NCBI GenBank assembly: GCA_023055505.1
Contig: JALIRH010000044.1
Location: forward strand, 4,340,001 to 4,404,000
Source: Callipepla californica brunnescens
Lineage: Eukaryota; Chordata; Aves; Galliformes; Odontophoridae
Length of the DNA: 64,000 bases
Direction: 5' to 3'
Shown: piece after piece, positions 14,701-23,828 of the stretch
Layout: each line of letters opens with the position of its first letter
Numbering within the stretch: position 1 is the stretch's first letter
The notes under the pieces: generated by a model
What the model was told of the DNA's origin: nothing
Seen by the model: only the letters and a program-made list of their open reading frames with translations
Databases searched by the model: none
Made by a program: the position numbers and the translations under genes

Positions 14701-15512
14701 TCTTTCACAAGACTTGTTCTAAAATGTGTGGTACCTCTACTGCTGAGAGCGCTCACAGTACTTCCCAGCAGGCTGTGAAGCAAGTCCACGTGACGGCTTT
14801 TTGCTTTGGAGTGATGCCAGTAGGGGATTACTCTATTTTACTGATTTTTCAAACTGCTCTAGTGCTGAGATGCTATCCTGGATTATTCCTGTGTAATCCT
14901 TACAATCAGCACAGTAGCAAACAAACGTGTACTGGAGGGGAAGAAGAAACGAGAAAGGCAAGCGTCTGTGACAGGCCACTTCGTGCACAGCCACTGCTCA
15001 AGGTCAGGATATACACTGAAGACTGGAATATTAATGTTCATACTCTGGGCTAGTAAATAACTGTGAACCTCTGTGTGGGGTGAGTATGAGTTTGCAACCA
15101 GCTATGTATGGCCTTGTCAATCACTAGGAATCCAGGTATCTCTGTCTTGTAAATTTAATTAAATAATCCCACATCCCTCTCGCAGTCTTTAGAAACCCTT
15201 ATGCTAGCACTTCAGTGCTTGTACAGTAGGAACTGTCATCTTCCATGGGCATGGTTTGAGCACTAGCCACAGCAAAAACTGAAAGTTTGTGGGCTCTGCT
15301 GTTGGTATATATTATCTGTGTTGGAGGGTTATCTATCATCTTTTTTTTTTCTCTTTTTTTTCTCCCCACATCTAGATGATATATTCTCTGGCAGCCAGAT
15401 GAAGATACCTACTCCCAAAAGCAGATCTTCCCAGGCAGCTTCAGAAGCAAAATCTGAAAGCAAGGCACTGAGCACGTTTGATGACCCACTGAATGCCTTT
15501 GGAGGCCAGTAG
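1..15512 (+). CDS. WASHC2C: WASHC2 (FAM21), WASH complex subunit 2, C-terminal part (15 exons; gene starts before the window)
   Basis: WASHC2 is the long flexible subunit that ties the actin-nucleating WASH complex to endosomes by binding VPS35 of retromer through repeated acidic L-F motifs; it also binds capping protein CAPZ. Exons read from the sequence: <1-62, 692-796, 1591-1707, 2539-2702, 3139-3241, 4168-4350, 5348-5515, 6243-6371, 6574-6669, 8271-8390, 10031-10093, 10771-10983, 11284-11880, 12451-12625, 15376-15512. All join in frame and give about 810 C-terminal residues. Visible hallmarks are many LFDDDEE/DLF-type motifs, a CPI-like capping-protein motif across 10771-11350 (LHSANK then TRVK...KRRP), and the tail [14 protein letters not shown], all as in mammalian FAM21. 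The N-terminal WASH-binding head is outside the window. No stop or frameshift was seen. ZFAND4 follows closely on the same strand. The paralog choice (WASHC2A or C) has no meaning in birds; the family call is secure. Confidence 0.94.
361..456 (-). mobile_element. CR1 LINE fragment
   Basis: CACAGAATCACAGAATTGTAGGG followed by the TTGGAAGGGACC core is the reverse complement of the 3' end of avian CR1. It is a short 5'-truncated remnant inside the first visible WASHC2 intron. Confidence 0.85.
692..796 (+). CDS. WASHC2C: WASHC2 exon, 35 codons, LFa motif
   Basis: The acceptor is TTTGTGTAG and the donor GTAAGT, phase 0 at both ends. The peptide starts DLFSSS and ends LSLFDDDEE, a half repeat at each edge. 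Confidence 0.9.
1591..1707 (+). CDS. WASHC2C: WASHC2 exon, 39 codons, LFa motif
   Basis: A long T-tract and TTAG acceptor precede the exon; the donor is GTACTG, phase 0/0. The peptide begins [10 protein letters not shown] and ends LLFSSDEE. Confidence 0.88.
1708..2538 (+). other. WASHC2 intron (the 797-1590 intron is similar)
   Basis: Single-copy intron sequence with T-rich tracts. I see no repeat or exon beyond those listed. The introns 3242-4167, 4351-5347 and 10094-10770 are likewise featureless apart from A/T runs. Confidence 0.6.
2539..2702 (+). CDS. WASHC2C: WASHC2 exon, LFa motif (phase 0 in, phase 2 out)
   Basis: The acceptor TATTTTTAAG lies directly before GAACATTGG. The peptide contains [19 protein letters not shown], an almost exact match to the mammalian repeat. 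The donor GTGAAA leaves two bases that pair with the next exon's first base to form a serine codon. Confidence 0.88.
3139..3241 (+). CDS. WASHC2C: WASHC2 exon, LFa motif (phase 2 in)
   Basis: The acceptor is CTCACTGCAG and the donor GTATTG. The joined peptide reads [15 protein letters not shown] then SLFSSQ, the family repeat. It returns the frame to phase 0. Confidence 0.87.
4168..4350 (+). CDS. WASHC2C: WASHC2 exon, 61 codons
   Basis: The acceptor is TTTTGCAG and the donor GTAAGA, phase 0/0. The peptide begins [18 protein letters not shown] and is lysine and glutamate rich, matching the family's APPLLFSDEEEK segment. Confidence 0.88.
5348..5515 (+). CDS. WASHC2C: WASHC2 exon, 56 codons; start chosen by reading frame
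   Basis: The obvious acceptor TTTTGCAG at 5357 would break the frame. The upstream acceptor GCTGGAG at 5347, preceded by a T-rich TTTA tract, keeps phase 0 and gives [15 protein letters not shown]. The exon ends before donor GTGAGT. It contains [11 protein letters not shown]. Confidence 0.8.
5755..5788. repeat. poly(T) tract of about 34 bases
   Basis: An uninterrupted T run in the intron 5516-6242. It could be the reverse-strand tail of an old retroposed sequence, but no body was recognised. Confidence 0.8.
6243..6371 (+). CDS. WASHC2C: WASHC2 exon, 43 codons
   Basis: The acceptor is TCTTTCAG and the donor GTGAGT, phase 0/0. The peptide contains [13 protein letters not shown] and [13 protein letters not shown], a segment nearly identical to mammalian FAM21. 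Confidence 0.93.
6574..6669 (+). CDS. WASHC2C: WASHC2 exon, 32 codons, LFa motif
   Basis: The acceptor is TCTTCAG and the donor GTATCT, phase 0/0. It holds a complete repeat, [15 protein letters not shown]. Confidence 0.9.
7252..7767 (+). mobile_element. Galluhop-type (Mariner1_GG-like) non-autonomous mariner
   Basis: Inverted ends are visible. The left end reads GGGTTGCTCCAAAATTAATGCC and the right end is the inverse of GGTTGCTCCGAAAATAATGCC. TA dinucleotides sit at both outer edges. The interior of roughly 470 bases holds degraded transposase-like sequence, including a segment similar to [11 protein letters not shown]. The length and ends fit the abundant deleted mariner of galliform genomes. 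It lies in the WASHC2 intron 6670-8270. The interior has stops and indels, so no transposase is made. Confidence 0.85.
8271..8390 (+). CDS. WASHC2C: WASHC2 exon, 40 codons, with GC donor
   Basis: The acceptor is GCTTTCAG. The peptide [11 protein letters not shown]... is low complexity. The 3' boundary reads ACAGAG/GCAAGT, a classic GC-AG intron donor, and the phase 0 end fits the next exon. No GT donor near this point keeps the frame. Confidence 0.78.
8391..10030 (+). other. WASHC2 intron with AT microsatellite
   Basis: A GC-AG intron of 1.6 kb. It holds an imperfect TA/ATAT tract near 9577-9655. No exon or recognised transposon was seen otherwise. Confidence 0.55.
10031..10093 (+). CDS. WASHC2C: WASHC2 exon, 21 codons
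   Basis: The acceptor is TTTGTGCAG and the donor GTAATT, phase 0/0. The peptide includes [13 protein letters not shown], followed in the next exon by [12 protein letters not shown], a highly conserved family stretch. Confidence 0.92.
10771..10983 (+). CDS. WASHC2C: WASHC2 exon, 71 codons
   Basis: The acceptor is TGTTTTGTAG and the donor GTAACC, phase 0/0. It starts [13 protein letters not shown] and ends [17 protein letters not shown]. The last residues begin the CPI-like capping-protein motif that the next exon finishes. Confidence 0.93.
11284..11880 (+). CDS. WASHC2C: WASHC2 large exon, 199 codons, basic patch and LFa motifs
   Basis: The acceptor is TATCCTTCAG and the donor GTAATG, phase 0/0. 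It opens [20 protein letters not shown], the basic half of the capping-protein-interacting motif (RVK, six residues, then P). Several L-F acidic motifs follow ([25 protein letters not shown]), and it ends AAQDIFE. Confidence 0.93.
12451..12625 (+). CDS. WASHC2C: WASHC2 penultimate exon
   Basis: The acceptor is CTCCAAG and the donor GTAAGT. The peptide begins [11 protein letters not shown] and contains [20 protein letters not shown] and KSIFDDDM, close to identical to mammals. Phase 1 out: its final G joins AT of the terminal exon to give DDIF. Confidence 0.95.
13865..14180. mobile_element. possible hAT/Charlie-like non-autonomous DNA transposon
   Basis: The left edge GCATGGATTTCCAACC and the inverse of the right edge (GGCCAGTCCAACC) resemble the TCCAACC-bearing ends of hAT elements. 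The inner right part 'GGGCTGCATGTGGTCC' is also typical. The interior is AT-rich. An 8-bp target duplication is not clear, so the limits are approximate. It sits about 60 bases left of the segmental-duplication breakpoint. Confidence 0.45.
14580..15053 (+). other. unrecognised ATG-started open frame of 157 codons in the last WASHC2 intron
   Basis: The frame starts [13 protein letters not shown] and runs 157 codons. It has no motif I recognise. It has a second version at 29549-30028. The copies differ by a few substitutions and by indels that rewrite the C-terminal part. No splice or promoter evidence is visible. It is most likely a chance frame. Confidence 0.2.
15376..15512 (+). CDS. WASHC2C: WASHC2 terminal coding exon
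   Basis: The acceptor is CACATCTAG. The peptide starts [18 protein letters not shown] and ends [11 protein letters not shown] before TAG at 15510. The same 137 bases appear, apparently without a difference, at 31000-31136. No AATAAA or ATTAAA was seen between the stop and the next CpG island, so the poly(A) site is unknown. Confidence 0.95.
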
Positions 15513-16080
15513 CCAACGGGAGCGTGTTGCAGAGAGGAGGCCTTCCCTGCGCCCTGTCCAGTACTAATACTGTGGGTTCCCTAGTCCAATAGAGCTGAAA
15601 TGACACGGCTGTGGATATTTAAATAACAGCTTACCCATTTTAAGTGGTTAGTATGCTCTTGTGCTGGGTCTCATTGTGCTTAATGATATATTTGAAGAGG
15701 ACAGAAACGTCCTGCTATTTTTCCCGTGGTGGCCAGATGAATATAGCCTGTGCAATACCTTCAATGAAGTGATCTATTATACAAAGTATAGTTTGTTTTA
15801 TTGAACAGATCTATAGAGAGAATCACTGATATTGTTAAATAGTAAACTGAGTCTGTTAACTAGATATGTTTGTACGTCTTGCTTTCCTTTTACCACTTGC
15901 AGTTTGCTTGTCCGTTTGCACTGACCGTGCTTGGTTGCCGTTGGCAGGGCTGCGTGCAGCCCTCCCCTCACTGCAGGGCCTCACAGAGGCCTGGTTCACC
16001 TCTTCCCACCCTTCTCCTGGAGGAACCCCCGTGTGCACACACAGCATGGGTGGGCCTGGTGCTGGCGCTCAGTGAGCAGG
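15513..16080 (+). other. WASHC2 3' UTR and short intergenic gap
   Basis: About 570 bases separate the WASHC2 stop from the ZFAND4 CpG island. The first part should be WASHC2 3' UTR. No canonical poly(A) hexamer was found. The unit 2 equivalent is 31137-31700. Confidence 0.6.
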
Positions 16081-16440
16081 AGCAGAATGTGGGAGGTGCG
16101 CGCAAATGGAAGCTGCGAGGAGGGTGCCGGCGTCTTAGTTACGGGCCACGCGTCTGCCGCGACCGCGAGTGGCATCGGCCGCTGTTCCGCGAGCCCCGCC
16201 CCCCTAAGGATCCGATTGGCTGCGCCGCCGGGCCCGCCTCCTCATTGGTCCGCGGGAGAACTCCCGCCGGGGCTGTCACAAAGGCGAGGTGGTTCGGAGG
16301 CTGCCGGGCGTTGAGGGGCGGTGCGGGCGGTGCGGGCTGCCGCCTCGTGCTGGCGGCGGCGGCGGTTCCTATCTCCGCTGCACGAGGCGCGCCGGGCGGG
16401 GGAGGGCCGCGCCGTCTCGTCCCGTCTACCCGTAGCCCCC
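16080..16440 (+). promoter_or_regulatory. ZFAND4: CpG-island promoter of ZFAND4 copy 1
   Basis: Abrupt rise in GC and CpG. Two inverted CCAAT boxes (ATTGG at 16215 and 16244) are spaced 29 bases apart, next to a CCCCGCCCCCC GC box near 16194. The TATA-less layout is typical of housekeeping genes. The island joins directly to the first coding exon, because 525 bases present in copy 2, including the noncoding-exon donor and coding-exon acceptor, are deleted. Confidence 0.75.
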
Positions 16441-16476
16441 TGGCAGAGCTTCGTACGGAGCTGTGAGCCCTTTGTC

Positions 16477-16657
16477 ATGGCCAACGAAAAGGAGCCTCCC
16501 TTCTTCAATGAGAACACGGGACCGTTTCACTACAAACTCCCCGATGATGAATCCATGGAGCTCTTCATTGAGACGCTGACAGGAGTGTGCTTCGAGCTGC
16601 GCGTCTCGCGCTTTGAAACCGTGATTTCTGTGAAGGGAAAGATTCAGATGCTGGAAG
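16477..16657 (+). pseudogene. ZFAND4: ZFAND4 copy 1 first coding exon
   Basis: Starts MANEKEPPFFNENTGPF and ends in phase 1 before GTACCG. Against copy 2 (MASKKEPPFFNEENMGPF) it lacks one codon and carries PDDES where copy 2 has LFYET. Roughly 90% identity here contrasts with about 98% in the other exons. Confidence 0.85.
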
Positions 16658-17799
16658 GTACCGTGCTCTGTTCTTTCAGCTTAAGCAGAAAGCTTACTTT
16701 TCTATTTTTGTCCAGCAGTTATTTATTATTGTATCACATCAGCTTCCATGGAGCGTGAACCTCTCCTGGTTGAGCTGTGTATGTGTCTGGAGAATGCTCC
16801 CGTGCTGCTGGGAGACTGTATGAGTCCCTTAGAGTGTGTGCTGTCTCTGGAGGCTGATGGATGCGTTGAGGATGATGGTACATAAGCATACAAAAGTAAC
16901 ATTTGGAAAAATGATTTGTTTTGCTACCTGACATCTCCAAGTGTGAGATCTAGAATCATATCAGAAGTGAACAGATTTGGTAAATTGCCATCAGCCCCTT
17001 TAGTTCTAGAAGGTTAATAGTAAAAACTGAGTCTGCCAAAAACTAGACCGATGATAGCTGCAGACTGTAATAAGAAGGGATAGCTGCTCTGGAAAGGGTT
17101 TGTTCAGACAGCTGCAGTAGACAGTGGTACCCTGATAAAAAGAGCTCTGGCTCGCACATCGCTCATTCCAGTTAGCTTTAATCAGTGAACGTGGGTTAAA
17201 ATGCGTGGCCTAGAAGAACACCTTAAAGGTGGTAGAAGCTTATAGTACGAATTTCATTGTGTTGTACATATGAGCTTCAAGTGGCAGTAAAACACATTTA
17301 TAGCTGTTAGTGCTTTATTAGAGCTGTCACCAGTTACTTTAATGCAACCTTGTCTTAGCTGTGAGAGAACCAGGCACATAACACAGACTTTATCTGTAAT
17401 GAATAATTCAGTACCTCTGTAGTTAGTTCTGTCCCATTTCTTGTGTCAGTAGACAGAAAGCTCTGAGGTGCAGATAAGGGAGAGGGAAAAAACAGCCCTT
17501 CCTCAACTGATGACTAGAAAAGATCATGCATTCTATAAAATGCAAAGCAATGGAGTGCTGCTACAGACCAACAAGCCTGCTGAAAGCATCGCCTTCATTC
17601 TTAGTAACTATTCAGAAGGTCAGATAGTGTGACTGAGGGCTGCTCAAGTGTACGTCCTTGTCCTGCCTGCTTCCTTCCCCTGTGATCTCCTTATCTCTTA
17701 TTCTTGTGCACCCACGTCCTTCAAAAAACAAAACTCCCCAAAAACCCTCTCATCAAACTCCAATTAAAATCTTTTTTTTTCCCATTTTTCTCCCTTTAG

Positions 17800-17875
17800 G
17801 TATTCCTGTCTCTCAGCAGCGCTTAATTTGGAATTCCGTGGAATTGAAAGATGATTATTGTTTGAATGATTATAA
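17800..17875 (+). pseudogene. ZFAND4: ZFAND4 copy 1 second coding exon (ubiquitin-like fold)
   Basis: The acceptor is CCCTTTAG and the donor GTAAGT. The peptide IPVSQQRLIWNSVELKDDY is the central part of the ubiquitin-like fold. Intact. Confidence 0.88.
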
Positions 17876-17971
17876 GTAAGTATAGAATTACATTGCAAGG
17901 AATGTTTTAAAATGCTTATTAGCATAGCCAATAGAGAATGTTACAAAAAATTCATTTATTGTTATTTCCAG

Positions 17972-18039
17972 CATTTCAGAAGGCTGCACTCTGAAGTTAG
18001 TTCTGGCTATGCAAGGCGGACATATTAACACTAGAAGAG
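17972..18039 (+). pseudogene. ZFAND4: ZFAND4 copy 1 third coding exon (end of ubiquitin-like fold)
   Basis: The peptide NISEGCTLKLVLAMQGG ends with the di-glycine-like position of ubiquitin. Copy 1 then reads HIN where copy 2 and mammals read PIN. Splice sites are intact. Confidence 0.88.
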
Positions 18040-18202
18040 GTAGGTGCTAACTTTGTTAAAAGCTAATGGTTTTATGTAGCAACTTAAATCTGTGAGCAGC
18101 TTCTCTTAACTATTTCAGGCAAGCAGACTTTTTACCATGAAAACTGAACTCAACTATGTTTTTCTTCCGATTCTGTAGTGATAGAGTTACCCAAACGGAG
18201 GC

Positions 18203-18204
<2 letters not shown>

Positions 18205-18240
<36 letters not shown>

Positions 18241-18241
18241 A
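18205..18241. repeat. (TA)n plus poly(T) microsatellite
   Basis: A TA repeat of about 20 bases runs into a T-run in the third intron of ZFAND4 copy 1. Copy 2 has a G/T-rich T-run at the same place (39901-39948). Confidence 0.9.
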
Positions 18242-18818
18242 AGAAAAAGGAATTCCAGTAATTTTAATTTGGACCCATTCTTCTGACTCTGGAATAGGCT
18301 CACCTCTGTAACATTTTAAAAATATTTTTATTGGTTGGCTGTTTTCTCTCATATCTGTCAGAAAATCTGAGAGTGGAATGGTTTAGAGTACCTAAACTCT
18401 AAAGAGTACCTCTGGAATGGATTTTAAATTACGATTAGTGAACAAACAGAGTTTTTTGGTGGGTAGATTATTTAAACAGTAGATGTATAGCAGTTAACAT
18501 CTCAACTAGCTTATTTCTAAAGACTTCTTGTTGTTTCTTAGTCTTTGCTTGCTAGTAGAGAATTCACTGAAATGCAGAGCTGTAAATCTGGTGTATTTAA
18601 GCATCTGACTTTGAATCTGTGGAATGCTATTGACAAAACATCAAGGATGTTTGAAAGAGACTGTTTCAAGTTGAATCTTCGGTTGATGTTGTCTTCCAGT
18701 GGAAGGACTTGCTATATTGTAACTGTAGTTGTATTTAGACATGATCTGAAAATATAGTGTGATTGACAGAAGTTGAAATAATTTGGTTTTATTCTGTTTT
18801 GTTTTATTCTTCGCATGG

Positions 18819-18999
18819 TTCCTCTGAAAGACTCCATAAGGGAAAAAGCTGAATACATGGATCCTAGCACAGATGAGATCTGGGAGAAAAAAACATCTAA
18901 CAAACAGGTTACCTTCTTAGTATATCGAGGAGATCAGAATTTCTTCCGTGTGGCAGAACCAGGGGATGGTACTTCAACTCCGTTGTCTCAGTCTTTCAG
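18819..18999 (+). pseudogene. ZFAND4: ZFAND4 copy 1 fourth exon with destroyed splice acceptor
   Basis: Copy 2 has TTCTCATAG directly before TTCCTCTG. Copy 1 has TTCTTCGCATGG, with no AG at the junction. The exon also lacks one codon (YRGDQ against YREGDQ). The donor GTAAAG is unchanged. The exon is probably skipped, which would shift the frame. Confidence 0.85.
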
Positions 19000-20529
19000 G
19001 TAAAGTTGGTTTTAATCTTTATATGGCATCCCCATCTTGAAGAATAATGCAATTTTCAGCTTTATTTGTCAAAAGAATATCCGGACTATTGGAATAATAG
19101 AGCACTAAGGGATGCCAAAATGCTTTAAGTGGTTGACCTGACTACACAGCAGTGCTCTGTGCTGGGTGATCATGCTGGCTGTTGTCTATCGCTGTATGTC
19201 AGTAGTGAGCTAGTGTTGACCTTGTACTTGAGGCAGTTCTCGATATTCTAGCCCTTTCTCAAAGGCAGTTTTATACAAAGATAAAATCAGTTGAGAAATG
19301 GGTTCAAAGTATAATGAAGAACAAATCTCCCCATCCCACTGCGGAATCTTTGCCAGGAGAGGCATGTAATGTGCGTGCCAACCATCCCTGTACAGAGCTG
19401 TTCAGTGTCTGATAAGAAATGACTGGACTATTCTGCTGCTTGTTTTCAGTCTGCTCTTAAAAGTCTGTGTCCCATATGTGTTACCTTCTGAATTTTGCTA
19501 CGTTTTAGGAAAAGGATTGGAAAAGTCAGTACAAAAGCACTGGCTCTTGACTAAAGATTTACAGGAGTCAGAAAAGATGCCAGCTTTGGTACTGACTTAC
19601 CCATCACCTTTAGTTGTTGGAGAGAAGAAATTTTTGTTTGATATTACAAAACATTTTCATGAAGGCGAGGCAGTCACCTGATTGTCACGATTTCTCGATG
19701 TTGACAGCCTCATGGAAGAATTGAAATACTCTTTAGAAAGCATTATGTATGGGATTGAAAAGGCATCGATTTGTAACGAATGGACATTCAGAATGATTCG
19801 TTTATTTCTGTCAATTGTTGGATGTGTGTTACTGAATAATGCTTCCTAGGAAAAAAGCAAGTCAGATTCTGATTTTAAAGTGTTGAGGTTTCGCATTCCT
19901 TTGGAATACGAATTGGAAAAATATAGTGTGAACTTCCAGTGACTGCTGAATTAGACTATTTTGGCTTAGGCCTAGAAATTCTTATCTGTATGCTTTTTTT
20001 CCAAATGTGAGATTCCTTAGAAACCTAAACTGATCCTTTTTTATTTCTTTTATGTTGAAAAGGAGAAATAGAATATCACATCCACATGGGTGACCCCTCC
20101 ATTTCCATTTATGGTGAGAACACCCCTCAGGATGGATAGAGATTTGGACTTTCCTTCCATGCCAGTGTCTGGTTAATTGGAAAACTGATCAGCTTGTTGT
20201 CTGAGTCGGTGTTAACAGCTTTGGCCATCCCTTCAGGAGTCACTTGTGGAACTGGATATTCCCTCTGTGGGGAAAATATGTAGCGTGTGTGAGCCAACTG
20301 TATATGGTGTAACAACTTCCCAGAAGTGGGACTGTGTTTCAGCATCATCATTTTTTGTGAGCACGCTAGTAAGGAATGCTCATGTTCTAAAATAATGGAT
20401 TTGGAATGTCTTTGCATACAGTTTTTCATAATGCTTTGTCAACAGATCAACTACAGCTTTGACTTTCTAGTTGTGAGAATACGCTGAGAACATAATTAAG
20501 TCAGAGGTGAAAATTTTTATTCCTTTCAG

Positions 20530-20677
20530 TGGTGGTTCGGTTTATAACTTATCTGCTGCTGATGAAGATAAGACAGAAGCATCACCTTCTGGCCAACAGA
20601 TTTTTGAAAATTCGATTACTATGAATAAAATGAAACTGCTCAAGGCGAAGATGGAGAACGTGAATTTAAGTAAAAAG
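20530..20677 (+). pseudogene. ZFAND4: ZFAND4 copy 1 fifth exon
   Basis: The acceptor is CCTTTCAG and the donor GTGAAA. The peptide starts GGSVYNLSAADEDK and contains SITMNKMKLLKAKM, conserved with mammals. Open. Confidence 0.9.
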
Positions 20678-21482
20678 GTGAAACTGATTTAAATTCTTCT
20701 ATGATCAGATAGTTTGCACTTTCCCAGGACGGGCATTTTAGAAAGCAGATCGGATACTTTGCTGTCTGGGCAAGTGGAGTGGTAAAGGGAATGTGATTTA
20801 TCATCTGCTGTTTACAAAGACGAACAGTACCACAAATGTTCTTCTTCCCTGGGGCATTGGCTTCCCTTGAATCTACCTGTGAGTATTCAAAGAATTCAGT
20901 GCTTGTCGTGGATGTATTTACATTATTTTTGTGGTGGTTGTTTTGTTTTCCTTCTGATACTTTACTGTTGTTTTCCCGCACTCTTCCAGTAGAGAATGAA
21001 CAGTGTTTAACTTAAATGGAACTGATTTCTAATTTCATTTAAGAATTACTGTAACTAAGAGTCCTGTAAATATGAGAACGAGATTGCCTAGCAGATAAAA
21101 CATTAGGCTGGTATTCAGGAGATCTGGATTAGTAAAATTCTTTAATGTCAGTCTTGGTTCCCTAGATGTAAAATGAAGACGTAAAATTCCTTTTTTTGTC
21201 TGAGACTGCAGCTCTGAATAACTTCACTGGCATTCTGGCTTCCCTTTTCTTATTCCTCTGACATGGTCTTTTCAGATTATAATCTCTGATCGTGATATTC
21301 TGATGTTGGTGTGAAGTCTTGGTAGTTAGCAACAGGAGAGAGAGTAGTGTGAATGATATGGTGTTTTTTTTTCTGACCTTATGCTGTCAGAATTCCTCAG
21401 AATATGGTCTCAGCCAGGTCTCTTATTGCCTCCACGATTCAAGTGCTAAGTGTTGTTGATTTTTTTTTTTTTTTTTTTATAG

Positions 21483-22293
21483 ACTAAAAAAACTGTCAAG
21501 GTGAAACCTCGTCCTCCAACATCTCCTCGACCATCTAGTGGCTCAGCAGCTGCTGCTCATCACCGGTTTTTAAGAGTGCTCCCTCGTATTGGACAGTCCT
21601 GCCTAGCTCCTTCTGGGAATTCGTGTCCTTCAGAGCCTTCCCAGAATGCACTTACAGCATTGGCTTCTTTGGCCACTGCTGGTAGAACAATGCCGTCCAC
21701 AGCTAATGACTTTCTTAAGGAAGATGGCACCTGGCAGAGCAATTCTTGGTCTCAGTCAGTTAGCAGCATCAGGTTACCACCAAAAATACCTCGAGTTGAA
21801 CTAGGAAATGCAAAAATACCTACAAATAGTATTTTGACTCCTGTTTCGTCTCTGCCTGCAAATGTGGAACAAGTGTCTGAAAACGTGATTTCAACAGCAA
21901 CGGGGGAGGATTCTGTTTTGTATCCAAATCGAACAAATGTAGAACTGTATGGAGCAGAAGAAAAGCTTCTATCTGAAACAGGTACTTTTGCTCTGTTTAC
22001 GGAAGCAAACTCCTCTAACAGTGTAGTGAGAGATATGACATAGGAAAGGTGAACCCAGAACGTGAACTCTCAGATGGTGATGAGGAATCTAAGGTTATAG
22101 AACAGCACAAGAAACCTATAAGTAAAGTTCTGAGCACTGCAGCAATGGGAACTCGTCTTCTCAGTACTCGTCATTTGAGTCCTCAGAAAAGTATGCTCTT
22201 GTTACCTCTTTGGTATTCATCTCAAGTGGCACATCATAGTTCTCTGAAACCACAAACACGATCCAAATGCTTTGTCTTGTAACTTGAGAGTAG
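21483..22293 (+). pseudogene. ZFAND4: ZFAND4 copy 1 large exon with frameshift
   Basis: Opens TKKTVKVKPRPP. The frame breaks after FALFTEANS because one base is missing relative to copy 2, giving TAG at 22041. A 2-nt loss near KCF (22275) brings the net change to three bases, so the downstream phase is restored, but the stop remains. Confidence 0.88.
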
Positions 22294-23713
22294 GTAAGTA
22301 ACGTGACTTAAATAATAATTGAAGATGACTCTTTAATGGTTCCTGATTTATCACGTGTTTAGGGGACAAAAGTCTTATCTTTGTGAAGTATACGTCTTTT
22401 CAAGTTCTTGCTGTTACGCTTTGTAGTGTGTTGTAACCTTTCCTGTTTTAAGCAGTTCTTTAATACATGAATGTCATCCTGATCTTGCGTGGATTAAACT
22501 GTGACTCTTTCCTAACATTTTTAGTACCTAACGAGTCCTGCATGTTATCTTTAGATGTTAATATGACTTTCTGCTCTGAAGTTTCCAAAAGACGTGTCCT
22601 GTGAATACTTTTGGGTGTACTAGAATCAGAGGGACTGTTTTGGTTGGTAGCGTTGTCTTTAGGACTGCAGCTTGAGACAGGAGGATTTGGCAAAAGGAAA
22701 GCAAGGAAGGTATAGATGCTGAAGGCCGTTGATATCATGCAGATTTCCTCTAGTTTTTGTGCAAGCATTGATCTTTCTGCTGTAGTCTAGGTAACTGTAG
22801 CATACGTAATGCTTAGCATCTACTGAAAATGGGTGTTGTTAACCTGAATTTCAATATCTGGTGTTATTCTCTTGGGAGATGTGTATTTGTCTAGAGGAGC
22901 ACTTTAAAAAAGCTCCTAATCCATGCGAGTTGGTCTCTAGCCTGAAGGACCCAAGCTGTGTGCTAAGAGCCGAAGAATGATTGTGAGCCTACCTGTAAAA
23001 GAATTCATGGGATGTATCTCCTGCAGGCTTTCTCATTTGTCTTTATGATCTTTGAGAGAGAGGCATGTGTTCTAGGACATAGAGATTACTTTTCTTTATG
23101 TTCTTTCCAGTTACAGAGCAACAGCCAAGAATTACGGGACGAAAGGAGTAAAATGAGTTTTTAAGTTCTTAAGTCTAAGGAACATCCACAGAATGTCTTA
23201 CGAAGCTACATAGTTAATCATGCACTTCTACTGCAGTTTTTATGTGCCAGCAACTTTTTAAAATGTTGCTGTGTTTATTTGGTAAACTTGAGTTATTAGC
23301 TACTGCGTGTGCTCTATGCTGTGTACGTGAATGTTCAGTCAGTTCTCCAGAAAGCTGTGGTGTGTAGTGCTTTCCCAGTTGCACTATGGATTTTCATTTT
23401 GCATTTGGGAATAACGTTAGTAAATGTTTTATTTCTTCTGTAACTGCTTGCTTATATGAATTTTTAGCAGATGCAGATTAATAATAATGTATCTCAAACT
23501 TGCGTTGCACTGCCTTTTCCAAAGGTGTTTGTAAACTTGAGATGTGTTCTCTCTTTTGGCTTTTGTGATTTTATTTTCTGTTTGGGCTTGATGTTCCCCT
23601 TTGATGCATCCTAAGAAATGCAAAATAAATCGGAATTTTTGGAAGGTAACTTTAACTTGTTTGTGGTCAGGAATAAATAAAATTCTTCACTGTCTCTCTA
23701 CATCTGAAAGCAG

Positions 23714-23828
23714 GTGAAGCAACCCATCTTCCACCTGTGAATGGCTCAATTCAAGCAAAAAAGAAAACTGCAAAGCATTGCTTTCTCTGTGGCAAGAAAA
23801 CTGGATTGGCAACCAGCTATGAGTGCAG
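23714..23828 (+). pseudogene. ZFAND4: ZFAND4 copy 1 exon, first half of AN1 finger
   Basis: The peptide ends HCFLCGKKTGLATSYEC, giving the first three zinc ligands. The donor is GTAGGC. Intact. Confidence 0.9.

Noticed and set aside
19478..19681. 67-codon frame in ZFAND4 copy 1 intron
   Set aside because: No similarity to ZFAND4, and copy 2 has the 89-bp insertion through it. Treated as chance.
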